Below, piece after piece: positions 33,865 to 42,701 of a stretch of 64,000 nt of DNA. The DNA is from Balneola sp. (lineage in GTDB: Bacteria > Bacteroidota > Rhodothermia > Balneolales > Balneolaceae): contig JAEPNB010000003.1 in the NCBI GenBank assembly GCA_017643645.1, positions 248,001 through 312,000 on the forward strand, in the 5' to 3' direction. The notes under the pieces were generated by a model. That model did no database searches. It saw only the letters and a program-made list of their open reading frames with translations, and was not told the DNA's origin. Positions within the stretch are counted from its first letter, which is position 1; each line of letters begins with the position of its first letter. A program made the translations under genes and the position numbers.

Positions 33865-34305
33865 TTACTTTTGCGTAAGAGTTTCAATTTTATTTACACG
33901 ACGTTCATGTCGCCCACCTTCAAATTCAGTATCTAACCAAACCTTTAAAATTTCTTTTATCTGATTTTCGTCCAATTCACGACCGGGAAGACACATTATA
34001 TTTGCATTGTTATGTAAACGGGTCATTTCTGCGGATTGAGAAGAGTACACTAAACCTGCCCGTACCTTTGGATACTTGTTTGCAGTCATGCATACACCTT
34101 GGCCGCTTCCACAGACCAGAATTCCCTGATCGTATTCACCATCATTTACTCTTTTAGCTACTTGAACCGCAAAATCAGGGTAGTCCACTGAGTCTTCTGA
34201 GTGAGTACCAAAATCAACAGGAGTGTGTCCCATGTCTTCAAGTATTTTTCTAACGGTTTCTTTGCCGGAATATCCTGCGTGATCGCTTGCTATAGGTATG
34301 ATCAT
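33865..34305 (-). CDS. rpiB: Ribose-5-phosphate isomerase B
   Basis: Sugar-phosphate isomerase of the RpiB/LacAB family, 146 residues. Seen: [40 protein letters not shown], the active-site segment [17 protein letters not shown] and [16 protein letters not shown] with [12 protein letters not shown] at the end. It interconverts ribose-5-phosphate and ribulose-5-phosphate in the cytoplasm. It heads the rpiB-glyA-tatC run and is divergent from the inositol monophosphatase-like gene. Confidence 0.94.
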   Translation of the reverse strand: MIIPIASDHAGYSGKETVRKILEDMGHTPVDFGTHSEDSVDYPDFAVQVAKRVNDGEYDQGILVCGSGQGVCMTANKYPKVRAGLVYSSQSAEMTRLHNNANIMCLPGRELDENQIKEILKVWLDTEFEGGRHERRVNKIETLTQK

Positions 34306-34400
34306 GGGAACAAATTAATGTGAAATGATTAGTTCAAATATCTCTAAAATTTCACTTAGTTTAAAGAACTCAATTCGGAAATAGTTTAACAGTCAGGTCA

Positions 34401-35198
34401 GTGTCAAAAAAATATCAGAAAGAACTCGAAACAGCTAAAGAAGCAGCTAAGAAAGCTTCTGAAATAATTCACTACTATTCTTCTTCAAGATCATTTAATG
34501 TAGAGTTGAAAGGAAAGAATGATCTGGTTACAGAAGCAGACGTGGCTTCAGAAAAAGAAATCATTCGTGTCATAAAAAAGGAATTTCCGGAAGATGATTT
34601 CTTAGCTGAGGAATCGAATACAAAAACAAAACTACCGGATGGGAGAGTGTGGATTATAGATCCTATTGATGGTACCACAAACTTTGCACACGGTTTCCCG
34701 ATCTACTGTATTTCAATTGCGCTTTGGGTAGATGGGGTTCCGAAAATGGGTTTGGTAAATGAAGTGGCAAATGGCGAACTGTTTTGGGCAACGGAAGGAG
34801 AAGGGGCTTATCTGGATGGAAAAGAACTAAAAGTATCAGACCAAATCGATCCTTCTAAATCTTTAATTGGAACAGGCTTTCCATACACTGCTTTTGAGCA
34901 TGTAGATGATTATTTAAATCTTCTAAAAAGTCTTATGAAAAATACACATGGATTAAGAAGACCGGGAGCAGCTTCATATGATCTCTGTTGTGTCGCCGCA
35001 GGACGATTTGATGGATTTTTTGAATATGGACTCAGTCCGTGGGATGTTGCAGCCGGAGCATTGATCATACAAGAAGCCGGTGGATCGGTAACAGATTGGA
35101 ACAGTGGAGAAGACTGGTTGTTCGGAAAAAGTATAATTTCCGGGAATGCCGAAATAGTTCAGTTTTTACAAACTCAGATAACACAGTATTTCAAATAA
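34401..35198 (+). CDS. suhB: Inositol monophosphatase family protein
   Basis: 265 residues from a GTG start. The metal-binding motifs of the IMPase superfamily are present in order: DFLAEESN, WIIDPIDGTTNFAHGFPIYC and SPWDVAAGALIIQEAGGSVTDWN. These bind Mg and hydrolyse phosphate monoesters such as myo-inositol-1-phosphate; SuhB of E. coli also has a role in rRNA transcription. The gene stands alone on the plus strand and its last 8 bases overlap the convergent methyltransferase gene. CysQ-like nucleotidase activity is less likely given the motif context. Confidence 0.9.
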   Translation: MSKKYQKELETAKEAAKKASEIIHYYSSSRSFNVELKGKNDLVTEADVASEKEIIRVIKKEFPEDDFLAEESNTKTKLPDGRVWIIDPIDGTTNFAHGFPIYCISIALWVDGVPKMGLVNEVANGELFWATEGEGAYLDGKELKVSDQIDPSKSLIGTGFPYTAFEHVDDYLNLLKSLMKNTHGLRRPGAASYDLCCVAAGRFDGFFEYGLSPWDVAAGALIIQEAGGSVTDWNSGEDWLFGKSIISGNAEIVQFLQTQITQYFK

Positions 35199-36822
35199 GC
35201 GTAGTGTTTTTACCTTGCAATAAATTGATGGTTACCGTTGCATAATCAGTATCCGGGAATTTTCGACAAAGTTTATTGTTGGCAACCAAGCCCGCTTCAT
35301 TAATAATTTTGTTGAACACATCCACTTCAACAATATATTGATCAGAAAAACCATGAGTGGCGTCGTACGCTGTTGCAGCAGTCTTGCCAAGGTTATTTGC
35401 TGTTATATTTGGTGGAACGGTATGAAGTTCAATAACCAGCAAGCCAAACTTTTTAATGTAAGGCTCCCATTTTTTGAAATGCTCGAGTAAAGAATCTTCA
35501 ATTGTATTATTACTGATTCTTTTTCCACGAAAAGCAAAAGCTCCTGTTGACTCACTCACTCTGTTTTGAGTTTTAATTTCAGGTTCTTCGTAGATCCTGT
35601 TGTGGTCCAGAAAAGTTCTGACATTCAAAAGATCTTTAAGATCAACATCATAGTTTTCGATCAACTCCTTGGCAAGAAGATCAGGTTTTCCAATGTCTCC
35701 CCAGATAACTTTTGCCCAGATATCAGCTTGAATAAGATTGGCCTTTGTTATCTTTAAAGCTGCTTCGTTGTAATCTGACCCCACAAGTATCAACGGGTGT
35801 TCATCTAACATTTTCCCGCGAAGCGTGTGTTTTTCGATTACATCAAACAAATGCTGAATAAAAGCTCCATTACCACAACCCATGTCCAGTACACCTTTGG
35901 GTTGATCGGTTATGGGTTGATTAAAAATCTCAATTATAATTTCATCCACAACTTTAAAATAAGAGGAATGTGCTCCTCCGCTGCCCCAAACATTCATTTC
36001 ACGATCAACATGCTTTTCAGGTTCACCGGGCTTTGTATCTCTTATTTTTTCAGGATCTCCGAAAATGAGTTCTTCAATATTTCTGAACATAGGCAGGTAA
36101 GAAACGGTAACTCCGTATGCACTTGCTCTTTTTGCGAAAAATAACCCAATATCTGTAAATTGATACGTGCCATTTTTTTCCTTGAACCATCCCAGATAAC
36201 GCAACATATCAAGAATTTTCTTGAATCTTTCCGGTTCTTCATGAAACTCTTCGGGACGGAAGTTTGCTTCCATAAAATATTTATGAAACATTCCGCTCAT
36301 TCCCAGAAAAACGATAACCGGTCCTAAAAGAACTCCTTCAATATGTTTTAAAATCTGCTGTTGTACTTCTTTTTCAATTCCTTTTACGTTTTGATCTATA
36401 CCATAACTTTCCTGATAACCGGAGAAAGCTTTTCCCATTTTGGATAAAGGTACGTCACCGAAGTTTTTGGGATGAAGTCCTTCATAATAATTGATCAGCT
36501 CTACGGCGTCTTCATAAAGGGGGATATATTTACAAGCTAGTTCGGTCTTTTCGTTTACAGCATAAGTGATTTTATCAGACTTGTTGTCAATATTCTGAAC
36601 TAACCAACCTTGTGAAGCAAGTATTCTGAGCGCAATATTCATGTACCCTTCATTGGCATCAAATTTTTTAGAAATATCGAAAAGTGATGCCTCTCCATTT
36701 TTGATCAGATAATCCAGAATCCCTTTTTTGAAAAGGATCAAAGCCGAAGGGGCAGTTCCAATTCCATCTAAATGACGAAAGATTGTACTCCGGTGTAGTT
36801 TTTGTTCGTTTTTGCTAAGCAT
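35191..36822 (-). CDS. Class I SAM-dependent methyltransferase with winged-helix N-terminus
   Basis: 543 residues. The N-terminal part (about 1-110) looks like a winged-helix dimerisation domain of the kind found in O-methyltransferases (LFDISKKFDANEGYMNIALR, ILASQGWLVQ). The catalytic part carries the SAM-binding motif GVLDMGCGNGAFIQHLF followed by the acidic IGSDYNEAALKITKANL pattern. It starts within the stop of bshB1 (TGATG), so both are co-transcribed. The acceptor substrate is unknown; a small-molecule O- or C-methyltransferase is likely. Confidence 0.8.
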   Translation of the reverse strand: MLSKNEQKLHRSTIFRHLDGIGTAPSALILFKKGILDYLIKNGEASLFDISKKFDANEGYMNIALRILASQGWLVQNIDNKSDKITYAVNEKTELACKYIPLYEDAVELINYYEGLHPKNFGDVPLSKMGKAFSGYQESYGIDQNVKGIEKEVQQQILKHIEGVLLGPVIVFLGMSGMFHKYFMEANFRPEEFHEEPERFKKILDMLRYLGWFKEKNGTYQFTDIGLFFAKRASAYGVTVSYLPMFRNIEELIFGDPEKIRDTKPGEPEKHVDREMNVWGSGGAHSSYFKVVDEIIIEIFNQPITDQPKGVLDMGCGNGAFIQHLFDVIEKHTLRGKMLDEHPLILVGSDYNEAALKITKANLIQADIWAKVIWGDIGKPDLLAKELIENYDVDLKDLLNVRTFLDHNRIYEEPEIKTQNRVSESTGAFAFRGKRISNNTIEDSLLEHFKKWEPYIKKFGLLVIELHTVPPNITANNLGKTAATAYDATHGFSDQYIVEVDVFNKIINEAGLVANNKLCRKFPDTDYATVTINLLQGKNTTLI

Positions 36823-37550
36823 CAGCGGTTAGCTTTATTACTGAAGAATTCATCAAACGAAGATAAGGGAGAAGGTCCATTATAATATTTCAGGGGCTCG
36901 CCAAATTCAAATCCAGCCAAGTGACCAAAATACCGGGCTCGTGCTTCAAGCTGTTTGAAATAAGATGTAGTAGAGATATAAGTTTCAGGTTCCTGTCCTG
37001 CATTTTCAACATTGAATTGTGTATCAAAAGCTAACACCGCTTTCTTTTTAGATTCCCAGGTCTCAGAAATATCAAAAATAAAATCCGGTTCAAATGGTCG
37101 GTCCTGCATGTAATGTAGTATATGCTTTGGGCGCCATTCTTTTAATTCATCCGTTTCAATTTTTCTGAGCCCTGAATAAAACAAAGCATCCAATACAAGT
37201 TGAGTAGACTTACCATGATCAGGATGTCGATCATGGGGAGCTCCGGTAATACAGACAGAAGGTTGCGTTTTTCTGACCTCCGCTATAATTTTTAATTGAT
37301 TGGCTCTGGTATTTTCAAGTATTGTATCACCAAGGTTCAGGTTTTGTCTGTAAGACAATCCCATAATACCGGAAGCAGTTTCAGCTTCTTTCTTTCTGGT
37401 TTCGGTTGTTCCTCTGGTTCCCATTTCACCTTGGGTTAGATCAATTACACCAACTTTTTTTCCTTGATCTGTTAACGCACAAATGGTACCTCCAATATTT
37501 AATTCAGCATCATCCGGGTGTGCTGCAAATACCAAAACATCTAATTTCAT
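36822..37550 (-). CDS. bshB1: Bacillithiol biosynthesis deacetylase BshB1
   Basis: Zinc-dependent LmbE/PIG-L family deacetylase, predicted to remove acetate from GlcNAc-malate in bacillithiol synthesis. 242 residues with DVLVFAAHPDDAELNIGGTI (AHPDDAE zinc motif), DLTQGEMGTRGTTETRKKEA, ITGAPHDRHPDHGKSTQLV and HYMQDRPFEPDFIFDISETW, a set characteristic of BshB1. It is coupled to the downstream methyltransferase gene. Other bsh genes are not in the window. Confidence 0.92.
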   Translation of the reverse strand: MKLDVLVFAAHPDDAELNIGGTICALTDQGKKVGVIDLTQGEMGTRGTTETRKKEAETASGIMGLSYRQNLNLGDTILENTRANQLKIIAEVRKTQPSVCITGAPHDRHPDHGKSTQLVLDALFYSGLRKIETDELKEWRPKHILHYMQDRPFEPDFIFDISETWESKKKAVLAFDTQFNVENAGQEPETYISTTSYFKQLEARARYFGHLAGFEFGEPLKYYNGPSPLSSFDEFFSNKANR

Positions 37551-37643
37551 AAATAGAAAATTTCACCTAAAATTAATTCTTAACTTAGTGCAACGTAATT
37601 GTAATACGCCCGTACCAGCTCGACAATTATACCAAATTATCTT

Positions 37644-38867
37644 ATGAGATTTTTAAATAGCTTGCTCGAAGGGATCAAGATTGCTTTTTTAGCGCTCAGT
37701 ATCAATAAAACCAGATCTTTTCTTACAGCGCTCTGTATCATTATCGGAATTACAATGGTTACTGTTGTTGATGCGGTAACTACCGGAATGGATGAAACCT
37801 TCGACAATAGTATGGCGATGTTGGGTACAAATGTTGTTTACATTGAGAAATGGCCATGGGATGATGATGTGGAGTGGTGGGAAATCGCGGGTCGAAAAGA
37901 AATGGAAGTAGATTATGTAGATTTTCTTGCTGAGAGAAGCCGGTATGCAACTGATATTTCAGCAGCAGCAAACTTAAATGTTAATATCCGCTATAAAGAA
38001 AATAATGCCGAACGTGTACAGATGAGTGGCACAACGGCGAATCATCTTGAAATACAGGGTTTGGATATTTCAGAAGGTAGAATGTATACTCAGGAAGAGG
38101 TTCGGACAGCCGTAAATGTAGTTGTAATTGGCGCTTCACTTAAAGAAGCTCTTTTTGAAGAACAAGATGCACTTGGTAAGCAGATACGTATCGGTGGGCA
38201 AAGATTTACAGTTATCGGTGTGCTGGAAAAGCAAGGTAGCTTTTTGGGATTAGGGGATGCAGATAATGTAGCACTTATTCCGATTTACGCTTACAATGAG
38301 ATTTACGGACTTAGAAGGGGGATTCAAATTGGAGTAAAATTTGCTAATGAAGCCACATTTGAAGAAGGACAATATGAAATAGAAGGTTTGATGCGTCAAG
38401 CTCGGCAATTAGATGCTGCTGAAGAAAATGATTTTGCTATCAATAAACCGGAAGCATTCAAGGAAATTTTAGAAGGATTTAAAAATGGCTTGTATGCTGT
38501 AGGATTTGGTTTGGTTGCTTTATCCTTATTGATAGGAGGTATAGGAGTTATGAATATCATGTTCGTTTCTGTAAGGGAGCGGACAAAAGAAATTGGAATC
38601 CGAAAAGCGGTTGGAGCAAAATCGTGGGAAATCCTTACCCAGTTTTTAATTGAAGCAATCGCAATATGCGTAACGGGCGGAATTTTCGGGGTTGCTCTTG
38701 CAGCCATAGCAACATTTTTTATCGATCAGGCATTTACAGCAACTATGAATTTTGGGGTTATTGCAATTGCATTCTTAATCTGTACCATGGTAGGTTTGTT
38801 ATTTGGATTTATTCCCGCATACAGAGCTGCAAAATCTGACCCTATAGAATCACTGAGATTTGAATAA
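37644..38867 (+). CDS. MacB/FtsX-type ABC transporter permease 1
   Basis: 407 residues: one N-terminal membrane helix (IKIAFLALSINKTRSFLTAL then IIIGITMVTVVDAV), a large periplasmic MacB core domain (about 50-270), and three C-terminal helices of the FtsX domain with GGIGVMNIMFVSVRERTKEI and GIRKAVGAKSWEIL, ending in PAYRAAKSDPIESLRFE. The family forms the membrane part of mechanotransmission pumps that work with a TolC channel. Its stop overlaps the start of a second, divergent-in-sequence permease (TAATG), which suggests a heterodimer. The ATPase, adaptor and TolC genes lie downstream on the same strand. Confidence 0.92.
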   Translation: MRFLNSLLEGIKIAFLALSINKTRSFLTALCIIIGITMVTVVDAVTTGMDETFDNSMAMLGTNVVYIEKWPWDDDVEWWEIAGRKEMEVDYVDFLAERSRYATDISAAANLNVNIRYKENNAERVQMSGTTANHLEIQGLDISEGRMYTQEEVRTAVNVVVIGASLKEALFEEQDALGKQIRIGGQRFTVIGVLEKQGSFLGLGDADNVALIPIYAYNEIYGLRRGIQIGVKFANEATFEEGQYEIEGLMRQARQLDAAEENDFAINKPEAFKEILEGFKNGLYAVGFGLVALSLLIGGIGVMNIMFVSVRERTKEIGIRKAVGAKSWEILTQFLIEAIAICVTGGIFGVALAAIATFFIDQAFTATMNFGVIAIAFLICTMVGLLFGFIPAYRAAKSDPIESLRFE

Positions 38868-40090
38868 TGAATTTTAAAGAAACTTTTTCACAAGCGTTTG
38901 GCTCTCTTAAAGCAAATAAGATCCGGTCTTTTTTAACTCTTCTGGCATTGGTGATAGGGGTATTTTCTGTAATCGTATCAACGACAGCGGTAGCGGTGCT
39001 GGATAATTTTTTTACCAACACAATGTCAATTCTGGGTAGTGATGTAATTACGGTTCAGAGAAATCCTGCTGTTCAAATGGGGCCCAGAGATGCCAGTTTA
39101 AGAAACAGAAAGCAGATCCAGTTTGACGATGCCGAGGCTTTGGATGAGCGAATGAAAATAGGAGAAGGAATGACTCCGGTTACCAGTTTCAGTTTAACAA
39201 AAGTTGTTTATAAAAATAATGAAACAGATCCGGATGTAAGGATCAGAGGCGGTAACAGCGAATACTTTGCAAATAATGCGTATGAAATAGAAGATGGAAG
39301 AAATTTCAATGAAGAAGATATACAGTACGCCAGACAGGTAGCCATTATTGGCAAAGACATTCAAAATGAAATCTTTAAAACAGAATACCCGCTTCAGAAA
39401 ACCATAAGAATTGATGGACGTCCATATACAGTTATAGCTGTTCTTGAAAAGAAAGGACAAATATTCGGTCAATCATTCGATAATATGGTTGTTATTCCTT
39501 ACACAGCCGGAATTAATGCATATGGCGGAAACAGAGGGATCGGAATTCAATTAAGAGCTCCGGAAATTTCTAAAATACAATCAACTATTGATGAAGTTAC
39601 CGGGATAATGCGGGTGATAAGAAATGTAGGTCCGGCAGACGAAAATGATTTTGAGATTATAACTAACGATTCACTTACCGGAACATTCGATCAGTTTACA
39701 TTTATACTTTATTTCGCAGGCTTTGCAGTTGGGTTTATAACTCTGTTAGGTGCAGGAATCGGTGTAATGAATATTATGCTTGTTTCCGTAACTGAGAGAA
39801 CCAGGGAAATCGGAGTTAGAAAAGCAGTTGGAGCTACAAGGAAAGCAATTGTAAATCAGTTTCTTATGGAAGCTGTATTTATTTGTCAAATTGGTGGCTT
39901 AATTGGGTTACTGGCAGGAGTAGCAGGAGGAAATATTATGGCGGTTCTGATTGATACTGAGCCTGTAATTCCTGTAATGTCTCTGTTTATCAGTTTCTTT
40001 GGTATGCTTTTGATAGGATTGATATTCGGTGTATATCCTGCTTTTAAAGCTTCTAAGCTGGATCCGATAGAAAGTTTACGCTACGAATAA
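38867..40090 (+). CDS. MacB/FtsX-type ABC transporter permease 2
   Basis: 407 residues, exactly the length of its partner, with the same organisation: helix 1 (NKIRSFLTLLALVIGVFSVI), periplasmic domain containing VRIRGGNSEYFANNAYEIED and VVIPYTAGINAYGG, and FtsX helices with GAGIGVMNIMLVSVTERTRE and IGVRKAVGATRKAI, ending FKASKLDPIESLRYE. The pair probably arose by duplication and would form a heterodimeric pump. A 70-base gap follows before the small membrane-protein cassette. Confidence 0.92.
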   Translation: MNFKETFSQAFGSLKANKIRSFLTLLALVIGVFSVIVSTTAVAVLDNFFTNTMSILGSDVITVQRNPAVQMGPRDASLRNRKQIQFDDAEALDERMKIGEGMTPVTSFSLTKVVYKNNETDPDVRIRGGNSEYFANNAYEIEDGRNFNEEDIQYARQVAIIGKDIQNEIFKTEYPLQKTIRIDGRPYTVIAVLEKKGQIFGQSFDNMVVIPYTAGINAYGGNRGIGIQLRAPEISKIQSTIDEVTGIMRVIRNVGPADENDFEIITNDSLTGTFDQFTFILYFAGFAVGFITLLGAGIGVMNIMLVSVTERTREIGVRKAVGATRKAIVNQFLMEAVFICQIGGLIGLLAGVAGGNIMAVLIDTEPVIPVMSLFISFFGMLLIGLIFGVYPAFKASKLDPIESLRYE

Positions 40091-40159
40091 CTTTTTTGCA
40101 AAGGAACGATTTAAGCTTCCGTTCGTATTTGTTATCTTAAAAGAAAAAGGGCAATCATT

Positions 40160-40375
40160 ATGAATGATGAAATTGTAAAAAATATGACCGATAAGCTTGA
40201 CCTTGCACTGGAAAGGGGTAAGCAACTTATTGAAGATGAAGATGTTCAGGAAAGAATTCAGGATCTGAAAAATATAGCTGAAGAAACTGTCCGTAAACAT
40301 CCGATCAAAAGTATATTGGTTGGCCTTACTGTTGGATTTTTGGTAGGTAAAGCTCTTTCAGGAGATGATGATTGA
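40160..40375 (+). CDS. Small YqjD/ElaB-like (DUF883-type) membrane protein
   Basis: 71 residues: an amphipathic, charged helical N-terminus (NDEIVKNMTDKLDLALERGK), the ETVRKHPIKSILVGLTVGFL stretch forming a C-terminal membrane helix, and GKALSGDDD at the end. The R-KHP then glycine-rich helix layout is that of the YqjD/ElaB family of tail-anchored, ribosome- or membrane-associated proteins. It overlaps the start of the next gene by four bases. Confidence 0.75.
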   Translation: MNDEIVKNMTDKLDLALERGKQLIEDEDVQERIQDLKNIAEETVRKHPIKSILVGLTVGFLVGKALSGDDD

Positions 40376-40785
40376 TTATGGACCAACTAACCCAACGTAT
40401 TAAGCAGGTATCTAACGAATTAAAGGGATATGTGGAAACGCGTATTGAACTTTTAATTTTAAATCTGAGTGATAAAGGAACGCTTTGGTTAGGCGATCTG
40501 ATACAGCATACTTTTAATTTAGTAATACTCGGAACCGGATTACTATTTGGATTGATTGCACTTGGATTTTATTTAGGAGAACTTTTAAATAGTATGCCGG
40601 CAGGCTTTGGAATTATTGGTGGGTTTTTATTTTTAGTTGGATTGATCCTTATACTCTCCAAGCCAAAAAATATATCCAGAAAAATTCAATCTCAGATTAT
40701 GCATGATGTAATTGAAGCTTTAGACGCTAAGAAGGATACCGAAGAAATTAAATTTCTGGAAGAAAATAAAAACAGGGAATCGTAA
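40372..40785 (+). CDS. YqjE-like phage-holin-superfamily membrane protein
   Basis: 137 residues with a helical N-terminus (IKQVSNELKGYVETRIELLI), two membrane helices (about 46-66 and 72-95: LVILGTGLLFGLIALGFYLG and GFGIIGGFLFLVGLILILS) and a charged tail. This is the layout of YqjE, annotated as holin superfamily III although it is not a phage protein in this setting. Flanked by two YqjD-like genes as in the enterobacterial yqjCDEK arrangement. The ATG start overlaps the previous stop. Confidence 0.72.
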   Translation: MIMDQLTQRIKQVSNELKGYVETRIELLILNLSDKGTLWLGDLIQHTFNLVILGTGLLFGLIALGFYLGELLNSMPAGFGIIGGFLFLVGLILILSKPKNISRKIQSQIMHDVIEALDAKKDTEEIKFLEENKNRES

Positions 40786-40786
40786 C

Positions 40787-41116
40787 ATGGGCAGCTCAAG
40801 AGTGTCAGAAATAGAAAAAAAGAAAATCGAGTTAGAAAACGAATTAGCACGTATTCAAGAGGGAATAGATAGATCTATTGATGGAGTAAAGGAAGAAGTG
40901 GTTGAAAATCTGGATCCGAAAACCATCATAAGAAAATATCCTCTTCATGTGCTGGGAGCTTCTGTTTTAGTAGGTTTCCTGATAGGAAAGCCTAAATCGT
41001 CCGGTTCTTCATCAGATTCTTTAATTGCTTCCGAACTTAAAAAAGCTCTTGCCAAAAAAGGGCTGTCGATGCTTAGCGATCTTATCGAAGGAAAAATGAA
41101 TTCCCGAGAGAAATAG
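40787..41116 (+). CDS. Second YqjD-like membrane-anchored protein
   Basis: 109 residues: a coiled-coil start (EIEKKKIELENELARIQEGI), LDPKTIIRKYPLHVLGASVL and VGFLIGKPKSS as one membrane helix, and a helical C-terminus. It has the same helix-then-RKYP/RKHP-then-glycine-rich-helix order as the gene at 40160, so the two are probably paralogues. It begins one base after the YqjE-like gene and completes a three-gene cassette inserted between the pump permeases and the TolC gene. Confidence 0.68.
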   Translation: MGSSRVSEIEKKKIELENELARIQEGIDRSIDGVKEEVVENLDPKTIIRKYPLHVLGASVLVGFLIGKPKSSGSSSDSLIASELKKALAKKGLSMLSDLIEGKMNSREK

Positions 41117-41236
41117 AGATAAATCTCGCCTAAACAATCGGGATGTTTTCATTTAGCTTAAAAATATCCTCAAATACTGAAACTATATATTTATCAATTC
41201 GTGAAAGCGAATCATAAACACAAAAAGAATATTTCA

Positions 41237-42658
41237 ATGAAAAAACTTTTTCTTTTAGCGGCATTTTCTGTGCTCTTCATCAGCACATCCATTACAGCAC
41301 AACAAAAAAGAACTATTACTCTTAACGAAGCAATTCAACTTGCTTTAGAAAACAACTACCAGCTTAAACAAGCAGAAAATAATTTAGACCTGGCGGAATA
41401 CAGAATCTTAAGTGAGAAAGCAGATTTCTTGCCTAGTCTTAATGCAAGCTTAAATGGTTCCAGAAATACTGGTAATCAGTTTAATAACAATACAGGGAAC
41501 TTTGTTAACGAAACCATTTATGGAGTTGGTGGAGGTTTAAACACCAGTTTAGTGATCTTTTCCGGGTTTGAAAATATAAATTCACTTCGAGCTTCAGAAC
41601 AGGACAAAATTTCAAGTGAAGAAAGTTTGAGACGAGCTAAAGAGACCGTCATTTTTAATACTGCGAGTTCATATCTGCAAGTGTTGCTGGATCAACAACT
41701 TCTTGAAATTTCAAGAAGCAATCTTGAGACCTCCAGAAATTTATTAGAACAAATTAAAGCACAGGTTGAAGTTGGATCAAGACCAAGCGTAGATCAGTAC
41801 AATCAGGAAGCACAGGTTGCGAATGACGAATTACAGGTAACAAATTCAGAAAATGCTTTAAGTTTAAGCAAGCTTAGATTAGTAAGACAGCTTCAAATTG
41901 ACCCACTCCTTGAATACGAGTTTCAATTACCAAATTTCGATACAGAAGATTTTGGAGATGAGAATTACATGTTAGCTGATTTGGTTGATCAGGCTTTGAT
42001 TACCAGATCAGATATCAGAAGCGAGCAAGCCAATATTAAATCTCTGAAACTAAGAGAGAAAATAGCAAAAAGTGCTTTAATGCCTTCTCTTTCCTTAAAT
42101 GGTGGTTTAAATTCTTCAGCTAATGATAATACAGATGAGCCTGTTATAATTGGTTTTGAGAACGATGGAACACCGATATTTGAAAGAGATAATGAAGGAA
42201 ATGTAGTAACCACTCCGGTTAGTTTTAATGATCAATTTTTTGACCGTAACATTCGTACTTCGTTGACATTAAATTTATCTGTACCAATCTTTAACAAATT
42301 GAACAGAAGCCTTGGTATTCAGCAGGCAGAGGTACAATACAAAAATGCACAACTTTCTCTTGAAAATACTGAGCTTCAGGTAATTCAGGAGGTTACACAA
42401 GCAAATAATGACTATAGCTCTGTAATTAAGCAATTAGAAGCATCAGAAAAGTCTTTAATAGCTTCAAGAAAAGCATTTGAGACTCAACAGGAAAGATATA
42501 ACGTGGGAGCCAGTACTTTAATTGAACTTAGTCAGGCTCAAACTAATTTTGTGCAAGCTCAATCTAATCGTACTCAAGCTTTATATAATCTGATCTTTCA
42601 GGAAAAACTACTGGATTACTATGTAGGTAAACTTTCCGGTGACGACGTCGAGTTTTAA
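41237..42658 (+). CDS. TolC-family outer-membrane efflux channel
   Basis: 473 residues from the ATG at 41237, which gives the clean signal MKKLFLLAAFSVLFISTSIT ending TAQ; an upstream GTG would add a charged, non-signal extension. Seen: the repeated TolC pattern ITLNEAIQLALENNYQLKQA, AEYRILSEKADFLPSLNASL, the second-half SDIRSEQANIKSLKLREKIA and ALMPSLSLNGGL, and a C-terminal ALYNLIFQEKLLDYYVGKL. It should form the outer-membrane exit duct for the pump encoded around it. Confidence 0.93.
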   Translation: MKKLFLLAAFSVLFISTSITAQQKRTITLNEAIQLALENNYQLKQAENNLDLAEYRILSEKADFLPSLNASLNGSRNTGNQFNNNTGNFVNETIYGVGGGLNTSLVIFSGFENINSLRASEQDKISSEESLRRAKETVIFNTASSYLQVLLDQQLLEISRSNLETSRNLLEQIKAQVEVGSRPSVDQYNQEAQVANDELQVTNSENALSLSKLRLVRQLQIDPLLEYEFQLPNFDTEDFGDENYMLADLVDQALITRSDIRSEQANIKSLKLREKIAKSALMPSLSLNGGLNSSANDNTDEPVIIGFENDGTPIFERDNEGNVVTTPVSFNDQFFDRNIRTSLTLNLSVPIFNKLNRSLGIQQAEVQYKNAQLSLENTELQVIQEVTQANNDYSSVIKQLEASEKSLIASRKAFETQQERYNVGASTLIELSQAQTNFVQAQSNRTQALYNLIFQEKLLDYYVGKLSGDDVEF

Positions 42659-42701
42659 GGAAATTAATTAATACAAATTCAATAAGAGGGTAGGGATAAT
42701 A

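Noticed and set aside
40372-40785. Phage holin, hence prophage remnant
   Set aside because: The holin-superfamily label comes from YqjE-like proteins; no other phage gene is nearby.
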